From contig NZ_CP080419.1 in NCBI RefSeq assembly GCF_019457595.1, positions 2,542,001 through 2,606,000 on the forward strand: a stretch of DNA of 64,000 bases, given 5' to 3'. The stretch comes from Shewanella psychrotolerans (lineage in GTDB: Bacteria; Pseudomonadota; Gammaproteobacteria; Enterobacterales; Shewanellaceae). A program made the position numbers and the translations under genes. The notes beneath the pieces are model-generated. The model worked only from the letters and a program-made list of their open reading frames with translations. It had not been told where the DNA came from and searched no databases. Each line of letters begins with the position of its first letter. Position 1 is the first letter of the stretch. Below are positions 1 to 8,379 of this stretch, one piece after another.

Positions 1-168
1 ACCACCATTGGCAAGTTGTTCGCCCGTGTAGGGTGGCCAATTCAAAGAAGATAACTGAAGGGTGTCAGCCTTTACATTGAACGTCATTACGCCAACAAAA
101 AAAATAGCAAACAAAAACAAATGATTGCCTGCCAGCTTGTCCCAATTAGTCCCCTTGATATAAACCAC
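1..168 (-). CDS. Periplasmic amino-acid-type solute-binding protein, N-terminal fragment (cut by window edge)
   Basis: Only the first 56 or so codons are present; the gene continues beyond base 1. The reading frame gives a short charged head, a hydrophobic core (LFLFAIFFVGVM) and a likely cleavage site after NVKA. The mature start LQLSSLNWPPYTGEQL is typical of family-3 extracellular solute-binding proteins (SBP_bac_3), in which WPPY follows the first beta strand. It is probably an exported binding protein or a periplasmic sensor-like relative. The start is uncertain: GTG at 168 is the first plausible start codon upstream of the signal sequence, there is no strong ribosome site, and no ATG precedes the signal. 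Confidence 0.6.
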   Translation of the reverse strand, partial: MVYIKGTNWDKLAGNHLFLFAIFFVGVMTFNVKADTLQLSSLNWPPYTGEQLANGG

Positions 169-324
169 TAAACTGATATTCCCGTAGCTAATTAACACCG
201 GTATCTAATTATAGACGCTAGATTACAAAGCAAGAATATTCGTTTTGTTACAGTTATTGGTTAGCTAACTGGTTAAAAATAGTGCAACCTTGTCTGACAC
301 AGTTAACGCTAAAGGAGAATGCTG

Positions 325-552
325 ATGGCACGTAAAATAGCAATTACGATTATCGGTAGCATATTAACCCTACTCGGGATCATTCTGATTGTGCTGCCGG
401 GTCCCGCATGGTTACTGCTGCCTATCGGCCTCGCGATATTAAGCCTTGAATATGATTGGGCTAGAAAGTGGTTAAAAAAGAGTCAGGCATACATGACAAG
501 ATCAGCGTATTGGCTAGATAAAAAGATCCGCCAATTTAGATATGGTCATTAG
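325..552 (+). CDS. Small inner-membrane protein of the PGPGW family
   Basis: A 75-residue protein with two hydrophobic segments (about residues 5-22 and 26-42) separated by the motif VLPGPAW. This matches the putative transmembrane PGPGW family; the function of the family is unknown. The tail (WARKWLKKSQ...) is basic and probably cytoplasmic. An ATG lies two codons upstream at 319, but the AAGGAG ribosome site at 312-317 is spaced correctly only for the ATG at 325, so that start is used. It stands alone, with no operon partner nearby. Confidence 0.75.
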   Translation: MARKIAITIIGSILTLLGIILIVLPGPAWLLLPIGLAILSLEYDWARKWLKKSQAYMTRSAYWLDKKIRQFRYGH

Positions 553-772
553 GCTAAACATAGTCAATAGCAGGCAGGGTTGACGAAGCAATACCACCCA
601 TCCCAATCCGCTTTAGGGTTTATATTCATCTCATTACCTTTGTGATCGAAAGTTTTATTCTTCGTTGGCAAACCATCAGTTTGATGAATTAAATCAGATT
701 ATTTCGACATTGTAGGCAGGGTATTCTATGCTGCAATCATCAAACTCAAACTTAACATCAGGGAAAGTTATT

Positions 773-1102
773 ATGAGGCAAAAACCGAGCTTATTTACCG
801 CAATGATTATTAGCTTGAGCCTAACCATGATCTCCACTAGCAGTTTGGCTAAAAATGATAAACATGATAAAAACAAACCGTTACCACCTGGCCTACAGAA
901 AAAAGTAGCAAAAGGAGAACCCTTACCACCCGGTTGGCAAAAAAAACTCAGCAGAGGAAGTTATCTCGATGACAATTATTACGATAGAGGAAAAGTGCGA
1001 GTTCCTATCGATAGAGACGGTAATATAACCATAGATGTTGATGGCACATTTATTAAGCTGCATGATAAAACACGTAAAATTATCGATATCATCAATGATT
1101 AA
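773..1102 (+). CDS. Exported small protein with LPPG repeats (RcnB/CigR-like)
   Basis: About 109 residues. An N-terminal signal peptide (MRQKPSLFTAMIISLSL...SSLA) is followed by a lysine-rich stretch and two copies of a LPPG.QKK unit (PLPPGLQKKVAKG, PLPPGWQKKLSRG). A C-terminal half follows with DGNITIDVDG. This layout is seen in small periplasmic proteins annotated as CigR/RcnB-like; the role is unknown. An in-frame ATG at 728 would add 15 residues before the signal peptide, so the ATG at 773 is preferred. It converges on the LysR gene, and the two stop codons overlap by four bases. Confidence 0.6.
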   Translation: MRQKPSLFTAMIISLSLTMISTSSLAKNDKHDKNKPLPPGLQKKVAKGEPLPPGWQKKLSRGSYLDDNYYDRGKVRVPIDRDGNITIDVDGTFIKLHDKTRKIIDIIND

Positions 1103-2001
1103 AAACCGCGGGATTGATATTGTTCAAACTCTTTTAAAATTAGCTGAGTGAATAAGCGACCAGCACGCCCGAGAGGACGCTCCATGGTAGACACGAGTTG
1201 CGGCGTAAAGCTGTAACGACTGCCGCCTAAAAAATCCAATTCAACCAGCTCACCACTCTCAAGTTCTGAACGAATTAAAAAATCTGGCATCCAACCAAAT
1301 CCCAATCCCATTAACAAAGCATTTTTTTTCATAATAAAACCGGAAAGGTAGAACACCTTATCTCCACCAAACTGCAACTCATCGCTATGATGTTTTCCGG
1401 GCGATGAGTCCTCGATAGTGAGTTCGACATGCTGTAATAGCTCAAACAGTTTGACCCCTTTAAGCTTAGCTAAAGGATGCTCGTTAGACACCACTAAGAC
1501 GCTGTTAATATTTGGCAAAGCTTGCTGGCGATAGTTTGGTCCAGTTCGATAGTCTTTAACTAGCATCACATCGGCATTATCGCGCTCAAATCGATGCTGT
1601 ACGCCACCGAGAAACTCTACATTGAGCTGTATTTTAGTCGGGATTTTATGGGCTGATACTTGTTTAAGCGCTCGCATAATCGGTTCCATAGGCAATGACC
1701 CATCCACCACTAATTCCAATTTAGGTTCCCATCCCTCACTGAATCTGCTGGCCAAATGTTCAATATTGCCAAGGTATTGCAGTAATCTTTTACCTTCGGC
1801 CAAAATAACTTTGCCTTCAGGAGTTAATTCAGCTCGGTACTGATCGCGACAAAAAAGGTTTACACCTAAATGTTGCTCAAGCTTCTTAACCTGATAGCTG
1901 ACAGCGGACTGGGCCTTATGCAAACGCTCTCCAGCCTTAGCAAAGCTCCCTTCCTCAACGAGTACTTCGAGCACTCGAAAAGCTTCAACATCTATTTTCA
2001 T
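1099..2001 (-). CDS. LysR-family transcriptional regulator, divergent from hmgA-hpd
   Basis: A 300-residue regulator. The N-terminal winged helix-turn-helix (about residues 3-60, FRVLEVLVEEGSFAKAGERL, then AVSYQVKKLE) is classical LysR; the rest is the periplasmic-binding-like effector domain (from about residue 90). The ATG at 2001 has GGA six bases upstream and gives the usual LysR N-terminus; an upstream in-frame start at 2028 was rejected. It faces the homogentisate/hydroxyphenylpyruvate dioxygenase genes across about 150 bp, the standard arrangement for a LysR activator of the neighbouring operon, so tyrosine-pathway control is inferred. A weak TTAT-N8-ATAA dyad at 2040-2055 could be part of its operator. 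The inducer is unknown. Confidence 0.85.
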   Translation of the reverse strand: MKIDVEAFRVLEVLVEEGSFAKAGERLHKAQSAVSYQVKKLEQHLGVNLFCRDQYRAELTPEGKVILAEGKRLLQYLGNIEHLASRFSEGWEPKLELVVDGSLPMEPIMRALKQVSAHKIPTKIQLNVEFLGGVQHRFERDNADVMLVKDYRTGPNYRQQALPNINSVLVVSNEHPLAKLKGVKLFELLQHVELTIEDSSPGKHHSDELQFGGDKVFYLSGFIMKKNALLMGLGFGWMPDFLIRSELESGELVELDFLGGSRYSFTPQLVSTMERPLGRAGRLFTQLILKEFEQYQSRGF

Positions 2002-2154
2002 AACGGTTCCAAACTGTAAACAAAACAAGACAATCTATTTTATTGATTGAGATAAGCTATTTATTATTCTTTTTTTTGCTGATGCTAGCAACTAAATTGA
2101 TAACTAGATCACAAAAAGATAAGTGTGCCCGCAAAAGCACCAAGGAATAGAGCT

Positions 2155-3315
2155 ATGCCATTCTACGTAAAACAAGGGCAAATCCCTCATAAGCGTCACA
2201 TCACTTTTAAGAAAGAAAGTGGTGAGCTTTATCGCGAAGAACTATTTTCGACTCACGGCTTTTCTAACATTTATTCCAACAAATACCATCACAATATGCC
2301 GACTAAGGCATTAACTGTGGCGCCATATAACTTAAGTCACGGTGATACTTGGCAAGACTCCCTGATTCAAAACTACAAATTAGACTCTAGACAAGTTGAT
2401 CGTGACGGTAATTTTTTCTCTGCTCGTAATAAGATCTTCTTTAACAACGATGTAGCGATGTATACCGCTAAAGTGACTCAGAATACAGAGGAGTTCTACC
2501 GTAACGCCTACGCCGATGAGGTGGTGTTTGTTCATGAGGGACAAGGCACACTTTACAGTGAATATGGCACGCTAGAAGTGAAGAAGTGGGACTATCTGGT
2601 GATCCCAAGAGGCACAACTTATCAGCTCAAGTTCTCCGCTCTAGACAATGTCCGCCTATTTGTTATCGAATCATTTTCTATGGTGGAAGTGCCGAAACAC
2701 TATCGCAATGAGTATGGTCAGCTAACCGAGTCGGCACCTTACTGCGAGCGCGACTTACGAGTCCCCAACCTACAAGATGCCATAGTTGAAAAAGGCAAGT
2801 TTCCACTTATTTCCAAGTTTGGCGACCAATATCAAATAACTCAGCTTGAATGGCACCCATTTGATCTTGTCGGCTGGGATGGTTGTGTCTACCCTTGGGC
2901 ATTTAACATTCAAGATTATGCGCCTAAAGTCGGTCAGATCCATCTGCCACCATCAGACCATTTAGTGTTTAGTGCCCATAACTTCGTTATCTGCAACTTT
3001 GTACCAAGGCCCTACGACTTCCATCCACAGTCGATTCCAGCCCCTTATTACCATAACAACATCGATAGCGACGAAGTGCTGTATTACGTTGATGGCGACT
3101 TTATGAGTCGTACTGGTATCGAAGCAGGCTATATGACCTTGCACCAAAAGGGGGTGCCACATGGTCCTCAACCTGGACGCACTGAAGCCTCTGTCGGCAA
3201 GACAGAAACCTATGAATATGCAGTGATGGTCGATACGTTCGCCCCACTGCAATTAACCCAACATGTACATGGTTGCATGAGCAAAGACTACAACCGCTCT
3301 TGGTTAGAAGACTAA
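2155..3315 (+). CDS. hmgA: Homogentisate 1,2-dioxygenase (short gammaproteobacterial type)
   Basis: A 386-residue cytoplasmic iron enzyme that opens the ring of homogentisate to maleylacetoacetate in tyrosine catabolism. The iron ligands are visible near the C-terminus: His in PYYHNNIDSDEVLYY (about residue 300), Glu six residues later, and His in GVPHGPQPG (about 338). This matches the His-x5-Glu spacing of the family. The protein is shorter than the roughly 430-residue classical enzymes. The ATG at 2155 has AAGGA upstream; an in-frame extension to 2125 has no ribosome site. It is followed after 99 bp by hpd, the preceding step in the pathway, and is probably cotranscribed with it. Confidence 0.85.
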   Translation: MPFYVKQGQIPHKRHITFKKESGELYREELFSTHGFSNIYSNKYHHNMPTKALTVAPYNLSHGDTWQDSLIQNYKLDSRQVDRDGNFFSARNKIFFNNDVAMYTAKVTQNTEEFYRNAYADEVVFVHEGQGTLYSEYGTLEVKKWDYLVIPRGTTYQLKFSALDNVRLFVIESFSMVEVPKHYRNEYGQLTESAPYCERDLRVPNLQDAIVEKGKFPLISKFGDQYQITQLEWHPFDLVGWDGCVYPWAFNIQDYAPKVGQIHLPPSDHLVFSAHNFVICNFVPRPYDFHPQSIPAPYYHNNIDSDEVLYYVDGDFMSRTGIEAGYMTLHQKGVPHGPQPGRTEASVGKTETYEYAVMVDTFAPLQLTQHVHGCMSKDYNRSWLED

Positions 3316-3414
3316 AACCGTTACGGCTAGGCCTAACATCGAACAAAACATTAACCAGATAAGGTCGCCAATGAGAGTGACTGTGGTTGTAATAAATTGA
3401 ATGAGGATATTCAC

Positions 3415-4455
3415 ATGGCAAGCGAAAAAAATCCATTAGGATTACTAGGTATTGAATTTACTGAGTTTTGTACTCCAGATCTTGATTTCATGCACAAAGT
3501 TTTCATCGACTTTGGGTTTTCAAAGCTCAAGAAACACAAGCAAAAAGAGATTGTTTATTACAAGCAAAACGATATCAATTTTCTGTTAAACAATGAGAAA
3601 GCAGGCTTCTCAGCCGATTTTGCTAAATCCCACGGACCCGCTATTAGCTCTATGGGCTGGCGTGTAGAAGATGCTAATTTCGCCTTTGAAAGTGCCGTTG
3701 CCCGCGGCGCAAAAGCCGCTAGCGACGAAGTCAAAGACCTGCCCTATCCTGCGATCTACGGCATTGGTGACAGTCTTATCTATTTTATCGACACCTTCGG
3801 TGAAGATAACAATATCTATAATAGTGACTTTGAAGATCTTGCCGAGCCAATCATTACCCAAGAGAAAGGCTTTATCGAAGTCGATCACCTGACCAACAAC
3901 GTCTATAAAGGTACTATGGAATATTGGTCAAACTTCTATAAAGATATTTTCGGTTTTACAGAAGTGCGTTACTTCGATATCAAAGGCTCACAAACCGCGC
4001 TCATTTCTTATGCGTTGCGCTCACCCGATGGAAGCTTCTGTATCCCGATTAACGAAGGGAAAGGCAACGACAAAAATCAGATCGATGAATACCTAAAAGA
4101 GTATGATGGCCCAGGCGTACAGCATCTGGCGTTCCGTAGCCGCGACATCGTTGCCTCATTAGATGCGATGGAAGGTAGTTCGATTCAGACCCTAGATATC
4201 ATCCCTGAATACTACGACACCATCTTCGATAAACTGCCACAAGTCACCGAGGACAGAGAACGTATTAAGCATCATCAAATTTTAGTTGATGGCGACGAAG
4301 AGGGTTATTTACTGCAGATCTTCACTAAAAACTTGTTTGGTCCGATTTTTATCGAAATTATACAGCGTAAGAATAATTTAGGTTTTGGCGAAGGTAACTT
4401 CAAAGCACTATTTGAATCAATCGAACGCGATCAAGTACGCCGGGGCGTACTGTAA
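3415..4455 (+). CDS. hpd: 4-hydroxyphenylpyruvate dioxygenase
   Basis: A 346-residue Fe(II) enzyme converting 4-hydroxyphenylpyruvate to homogentisate, the substrate of the upstream gene. It has two vicinal-oxygen-chelate domains. The metal ligands are His in EVDHLTNN (about residue 158), His in GVQHLAF (about 237) and Glu in FIEIIQRK (about 314). The C-terminal helix (FGEGNFKALFESIERDQ) that closes the active site is present. The ATG at 3415 follows GAGG and gives MASEKNPLG, the normal start for this family. A rho-independent terminator follows directly. No fumarylacetoacetase or maleylacetoacetate isomerase gene is in the neighbourhood. Confidence 0.95.
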   Translation: MASEKNPLGLLGIEFTEFCTPDLDFMHKVFIDFGFSKLKKHKQKEIVYYKQNDINFLLNNEKAGFSADFAKSHGPAISSMGWRVEDANFAFESAVARGAKAASDEVKDLPYPAIYGIGDSLIYFIDTFGEDNNIYNSDFEDLAEPIITQEKGFIEVDHLTNNVYKGTMEYWSNFYKDIFGFTEVRYFDIKGSQTALISYALRSPDGSFCIPINEGKGNDKNQIDEYLKEYDGPGVQHLAFRSRDIVASLDAMEGSSIQTLDIIPEYYDTIFDKLPQVTEDRERIKHHQILVDGDEEGYLLQIFTKNLFGPIFIEIIQRKNNLGFGEGNFKALFESIERDQVRRGVL

Positions 4456-4470
4456 GTCGACTAAACTATT

Positions 4471-4499
4471 AAAAAACCAGCCTTCGGGTTGGTTTTTTA
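4471..4499 (+). terminator. Rho-independent terminator after hpd
   Basis: AAAAAACCAGCC, loop TTC, then GGGTTGGTTTTTT: a short stem followed by a T run, 16 bp after the hpd stop codon. Confidence 0.85.
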
Positions 4500-4567
4500 T
4501 TGCAGTGAATGAATAAAGCATTAAACTGACTGACTCTTTTCCCCTCTAGCACTGGCCAATTGATTTC

Positions 4568-5185
4568 ATGTCAGAACATATTCTTATCGCAGTATTTTTA
4601 CCTACCTTCTTTTTTGTCTCAATCACCCCAGGAATGTGCATGACACTGGCGATGACACTCGGTATGAGCATAGGTGTCAGGCGAACTCTCTGGATGATGA
4701 TTGGCGAACTCGTTGGCGTAGCCTTAGTCGCCATCGCTGCAGTCATGGGCGTTGCTAGCGTGATGCTAAACTACCCACAACTATTTGAAATATTGAAGTG
4801 GATTGGTGGACTCTATCTCGGATACATTGGGGTACAAATGTGGCGGGCTAAAGCCAAAATGGCCCATTTAGATAACACCTCAAATACCATCAGTAATCGT
4901 GCGTTAATTATCCAAGGATTTGTTACAGCAATCGCTAACCCCAAAGGGTGGGCATTTATGATCTCCTTGCTGCCACCTTTCATTAATGTCGAACAAGCCA
5001 TAGCACCACAGATGCTGATGCTACTCTCTATCATCATGCTAACCGAGTTTACCAGTATGCTCGCCTACGCCAGTGGCGGAAAGTCACTGAAACTGTTTCT
5101 CAGTCGAGGTGATAATATCAAGTGGATGAATCGCATTGCAGGCAGTTTAATGATCACCGTTGGCTTCTGGTTAGCCTTGGGCTAA
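4568..5185 (+). CDS. LysE/RhtB-family amino-acid exporter
   Basis: A 205-residue integral inner-membrane protein with about six hydrophobic segments. The N-terminal signature FFVSITPGMCMTLAMTLG, followed by a basic loop (GVRRTLW) and a Gly-rich second helix, is characteristic of the LysE/RhtB efflux family, which exports amino acids or their derivatives. The central ANPKGWAFMISLLPPF segment is also family-typical. The substrate cannot be read from the sequence. Its stop codon lies inside a perfect inverted repeat shared with the convergent downstream gene. Confidence 0.85.
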   Translation: MSEHILIAVFLPTFFFVSITPGMCMTLAMTLGMSIGVRRTLWMMIGELVGVALVAIAAVMGVASVMLNYPQLFEILKWIGGLYLGYIGVQMWRAKAKMAHLDNTSNTISNRALIIQGFVTAIANPKGWAFMISLLPPFINVEQAIAPQMLMLLSIIMLTEFTSMLAYASGGKSLKLFLSRGDNIKWMNRIAGSLMITVGFWLALG

Positions 5186-5190
5186 CCAGA
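5166..5190. terminator. Perfect hairpin at convergent gene ends
   Basis: TCTGGTTAGCC - TTG - GGCTAACCAGA is an 11-bp perfect stem with a 3-nt loop. It overlaps the last codons and stop of the LysE-type gene and ends 14 bp before the stop of the convergent gene. There is no T run, so it may be a bidirectional transcript-end structure rather than a classical terminator. Confidence 0.45.
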
Positions 5191-5203
5191 CTAAATGAGA
5201 CAG

Positions 5204-6427
5204 CTAGGCCTTCTTATAGGGCAATACCGCTCTTAGTTGCTCCATATAGATGGCTATTTGACGCTTTTCTTGTAATGTAAAATCTTCAATTGCCGCTCGA
5301 AAGCCATCATGCATTATCTCATGAGCCGAATAGGTCTCTATCGGCTCAAAACCGCGTAAGACCTTATGTTCTCCTTGAGCACCGGCATCAAAGGTTTGCA
5401 GACCATGAGCGATAGCGTACTCTATCCCTTGGTAATAACAGGTTTCGAAATGCAAACCGTCAAGTTCAACTAATGTCCCCCAATACCGTCCATAGAGGGT
5501 ATCTTCAGATACAAAATAGAGCGCTGCGGCGATTGGAATTGTAGTTTGCTCGGCTTGCTCAGTTTCCTGACTCACGATAAGCAACCTAATTGCATCCCCC
5601 ATAGAAGCCACTAATTCGGTAAAAAATGCCAGATTGAGGTAACCACTATGCCCCGATCGTTTATAGTAGGTCGCTTGATAACACCGACTAAAATGCTGCA
5701 ATTGAGAGAGGTTAACATCTTGCCCCTCGATAAACCGGAAACTCAATCTCTTACCGAGTAATTGACGGCGCTCTTTAAGGATATTTTTACGTTTACGACT
5801 GCTCATCTGAGCCAAAAACGCATCGAAGTCATGATAACCGCGATTGTGCCAATGAAACTGGGTACCCATCCGAGTGAGATAACCAGCATTGGCAAGGAGT
5901 TGCTGTTCGGCTTTAGTGTGAAACAGATGGTGCCAGCTTGAGCCACCTATTTTTTCCAAGAGTTGCCCTAAATAATCACCCAGTTGCACCGTTAATTGTT
6001 GGCGCTGTTCCACACTTAAGCGATCACTGAATCCGATCCTCTTACCGCCAATGGGCGTAAAAGGAATGGCGCTGACAAGTTTTGGATAATATTCTAGCTG
6101 ATGACGCTCATAAGCCTGCGCCCACGCCCAATCAAATACATATTCACCATAGGAGTGGGTTTTAAGGTACATGGGCATCACAGCTACGAGCTCTTGAGCT
6201 CGGTGTACCATCACATGCATCGGGACCCAACCGCTCTCCATGCCTACACTGCAGCTGGTTTCTAATGCAGACAAAAAAGCATAACGCGTAAAAGGATTCT
6301 CTCGCCCCATCAATGCAGTCCAACGCGACTCACTAATCTGCTCAATGTGGCTGACATATTGAAACTCGAACAGCTCGGGCTTCAATAAATCTGACCCCAA
6401 TGACTCTGACTCAAATAGATTAGACAC
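5204..6427 (-). CDS. FemAB/GNAT-like acyltransferase (DUF482, COG3146 type)
   Basis: A 407-residue cytoplasmic protein of the family annotated as putative peptidoglycan-biosynthesis or GNAT N-acetyltransferase (DUF482). Typical blocks are present: an N-terminal ENPFTRYAFLSALE, then SSRKRKNILKERR in the middle, and GRYWG...LHFETCYYQGIEYAI...GAQGEHKVLRGFEP near the C-terminus. The substrate is not established; membership in the FemAB-like fold suggests transfer of an acyl or aminoacyl group. The start is GTG at 6427, supported by AGGAG six bases upstream. It is transcribed alone, convergent with the exporter and divergent from ggt. Confidence 0.8.
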   Translation of the reverse strand: MSNLFESESLGSDLLKPELFEFQYVSHIEQISESRWTALMGRENPFTRYAFLSALETSCSVGMESGWVPMHVMVHRAQELVAVMPMYLKTHSYGEYVFDWAWAQAYERHQLEYYPKLVSAIPFTPIGGKRIGFSDRLSVEQRQQLTVQLGDYLGQLLEKIGGSSWHHLFHTKAEQQLLANAGYLTRMGTQFHWHNRGYHDFDAFLAQMSSRKRKNILKERRQLLGKRLSFRFIEGQDVNLSQLQHFSRCYQATYYKRSGHSGYLNLAFFTELVASMGDAIRLLIVSQETEQAEQTTIPIAAALYFVSEDTLYGRYWGTLVELDGLHFETCYYQGIEYAIAHGLQTFDAGAQGEHKVLRGFEPIETYSAHEIMHDGFRAAIEDFTLQEKRQIAIYMEQLRAVLPYKKA

Positions 6428-6507
6428 CTAAAACTCCTGTGATTGATGAATCGATTTAGTTACAATCATCGGCCATAGAGGAATAAATTAGACACAAAGG
6501 ATCCATT

Positions 6508-8238
6508 GTGCGCCCACTAAAAAGTTTAATCGTAGCACTGTCTCTTTCAATACCCTTGTTAAGCGGTCAGTTCGTTCATAGCGCCGAATCATCAATATAC
6601 AGTAATAGCGCCACCGTCCAACCTATTTGGGCTCAACATGGCATGGTTGCTAGCCAAGAATCAGTCGCAACGCGCGTTGGTGTCGATATCCTAAAGCAAG
6701 GTGGAAATGCCATCGATGCCGCGGTAGCCGTCGGTTTTGCCCTTGCAGTGACTCTGCCAAGAGCCGGAAACATTGGTGGCGGTGGCTTTATGCTGGTGCA
6801 TTTAGCTAAAGAGAATAAAACCATAGCGATTGACTACCGAGAAGTTGCCCCATCGCATGCACACAAAGACATTTTTCTCAATGAGCAAGGGGATGCTGTC
6901 GCTAAACTCAGCCGAGAACATGGTCTCGCCGTGGGTGTTCCTGGCACCGTAATGGGAATGGAGCTGGCACTTAACAAGTATGGCACCATGAAGATGGAGC
7001 AAGTTATCGCGCCAGCAATCAAACTCGCTAAGGATGGTTTCACTGTCACCCCAGACCTTGCCACTTCACTTGCAGGCCTTAAACGCCGTATCTCACAATG
7101 GCCAAGCTCTAAGGCTATTTTCTATAAAGCCGATGGCAGCAATTTTCAAATTGGTGACACCTTAGTACAAGCAGAGCTCGCTCACTCCCTTGAATTAGTC
7201 AGTAAACAAGGCAGCAAAGGGTTCTATGAAGGCGATACCGCTAAAAAATTGGTTGATGCAGTAACCCAAGCAGGCGGGATCATGACCCTTGAGGATCTCA
7301 AGCAATATCAAGCAATTGAGCGAGTCCCAGTCACAGGTGAATATCGCGGATATCAGGTGGTATCTATGCCACCACCGTCATCTGGCGGTATTCATATTAT
7401 TGAAATGCTCAATATGTTGGAACCTTATCCAATCGAAAAATTGGGACATAACACAGCAGCGACCTTACATGTTATGGCTGAAGTGATGAAGCGCGCCTAT
7501 GCCGATCGCAGCGAATACCTGGGGGATCCCGATTTTGTCAAAGTGCCTGTATCTGAGCTTATTAGTAAAAGCTATGCGAAAACTCGTAGTCATGACATCA
7601 GCCTCAATCGAGCGACCCCAAGTAGCGATATTGGTCCCGGAAAAATAGTAGGTTATGAAAGCCCGCAAACGACTCACTATTCAGTTGTCGATAAATGGGG
7701 CAATGCGGTTGCCAATACTTATACCCTCAATTTTAGCTATGGCTCTGGTTTAGTGGCCCAAGGTACGGGGATCTTACTCAACAATGAGATGGATGACTTC
7801 TCCGCCAAACCTGGCGTCCCTAACGGATATGGGCTAATCGGTGGTGACGCCAATGCGGTAGAGGGACGCAAGCGTCCACTGAGTTCAATGAGCCCAACAA
7901 TCGTCATGAAAGAGGGAAAACCCTTTATCGTAACAGGCAGTCCAGGCGGGGCACGTATTATTAATACAACGTTGCAAATCATCATGAATGTGATTGACCA
8001 TAATCTCAATATTGCCGAGGCCAGTTATGCGAGTCGCGTCCATCACCAATGGCTACCCGATGAGTTGCGTGTCGAGAAAAGCCTCAACCGCGATACGATT
8101 AATCTACTAGAGACAAAAGGTCACAAGGTTTCAGTAAAAGATGCCATGGGCTCAACCCAATCAATTATGGTAACCGATGAGGGACTCTTCGGGGCATCAG
8201 ATCCAAGACGTGCAGGCAGCGAGACGTTAGGTTACTAA
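6508..8238 (+). CDS. ggt: Gamma-glutamyltransferase, exported
   Basis: A 576-residue precursor of the periplasmic enzyme that cleaves gamma-glutamyl bonds of glutathione and transfers or hydrolyses the glutamyl group. The signal peptide is SLIVALSLSIPLLSGQFVHSA. The large-subunit motifs AIDAAVAVGFALAV and NIGGGGFMLVH are clear. The autocleavage/nucleophile Thr is in QTTHYSVVDKWGNAV at about residue 388, next to the E. coli position. Small-subunit substrate-binding motifs (PLSSMSPTIV, GSPGGARI) are intact. The start is GTG at 6508 after AAAGG at 6496-6500. A MITE-like repeat begins directly after the stop codon. Confidence 0.95.
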   Translation: MRPLKSLIVALSLSIPLLSGQFVHSAESSIYSNSATVQPIWAQHGMVASQESVATRVGVDILKQGGNAIDAAVAVGFALAVTLPRAGNIGGGGFMLVHLAKENKTIAIDYREVAPSHAHKDIFLNEQGDAVAKLSREHGLAVGVPGTVMGMELALNKYGTMKMEQVIAPAIKLAKDGFTVTPDLATSLAGLKRRISQWPSSKAIFYKADGSNFQIGDTLVQAELAHSLELVSKQGSKGFYEGDTAKKLVDAVTQAGGIMTLEDLKQYQAIERVPVTGEYRGYQVVSMPPPSSGGIHIIEMLNMLEPYPIEKLGHNTAATLHVMAEVMKRAYADRSEYLGDPDFVKVPVSELISKSYAKTRSHDISLNRATPSSDIGPGKIVGYESPQTTHYSVVDKWGNAVANTYTLNFSYGSGLVAQGTGILLNNEMDDFSAKPGVPNGYGLIGGDANAVEGRKRPLSSMSPTIVMKEGKPFIVTGSPGGARIINTTLQIIMNVIDHNLNIAEASYASRVHHQWLPDELRVEKSLNRDTINLLETKGHKVSVKDAMGSTQSIMVTDEGLFGASDPRRAGSETLGY

Positions 8239-8241
8239 ATT

Positions 8242-8336
8242 ATACCAATTAGTATAAAGATATGATCGCTCAGCGTGCGTTGAATGAGTTGCCAAAAAAC
8301 ACGCTGAGTAGATCACTTTCTTATACCGATGAGGAT
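8242..8336. repeat. MITE-like element, internally deleted copy (copy C)
   Basis: About 95 bp. The left end ATACCAATTAGTATAAAG...GATCGCTCAGCG equals the reverse complement of the right end of copy A (12684-12949). The remainder (TTGCCAAAAAACACGCTGAGTAG...CTTTCTTATAC) is the reverse complement of the left end of copy A. About 170 bp of the middle is missing. It lies within the ggt / M20 gene-end interval. Confidence 0.75.
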
Positions 8337-8379
8337 TATTTGGTTGACGGTACAGTTCATCAAAGACTGTAGATCTCCA

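Noticed and set aside
3101..3436. 111-residue antisense frame opposite hmgA end
   Set aside because: Overlaps two well-supported genes on the other strand and has no protein-like features.
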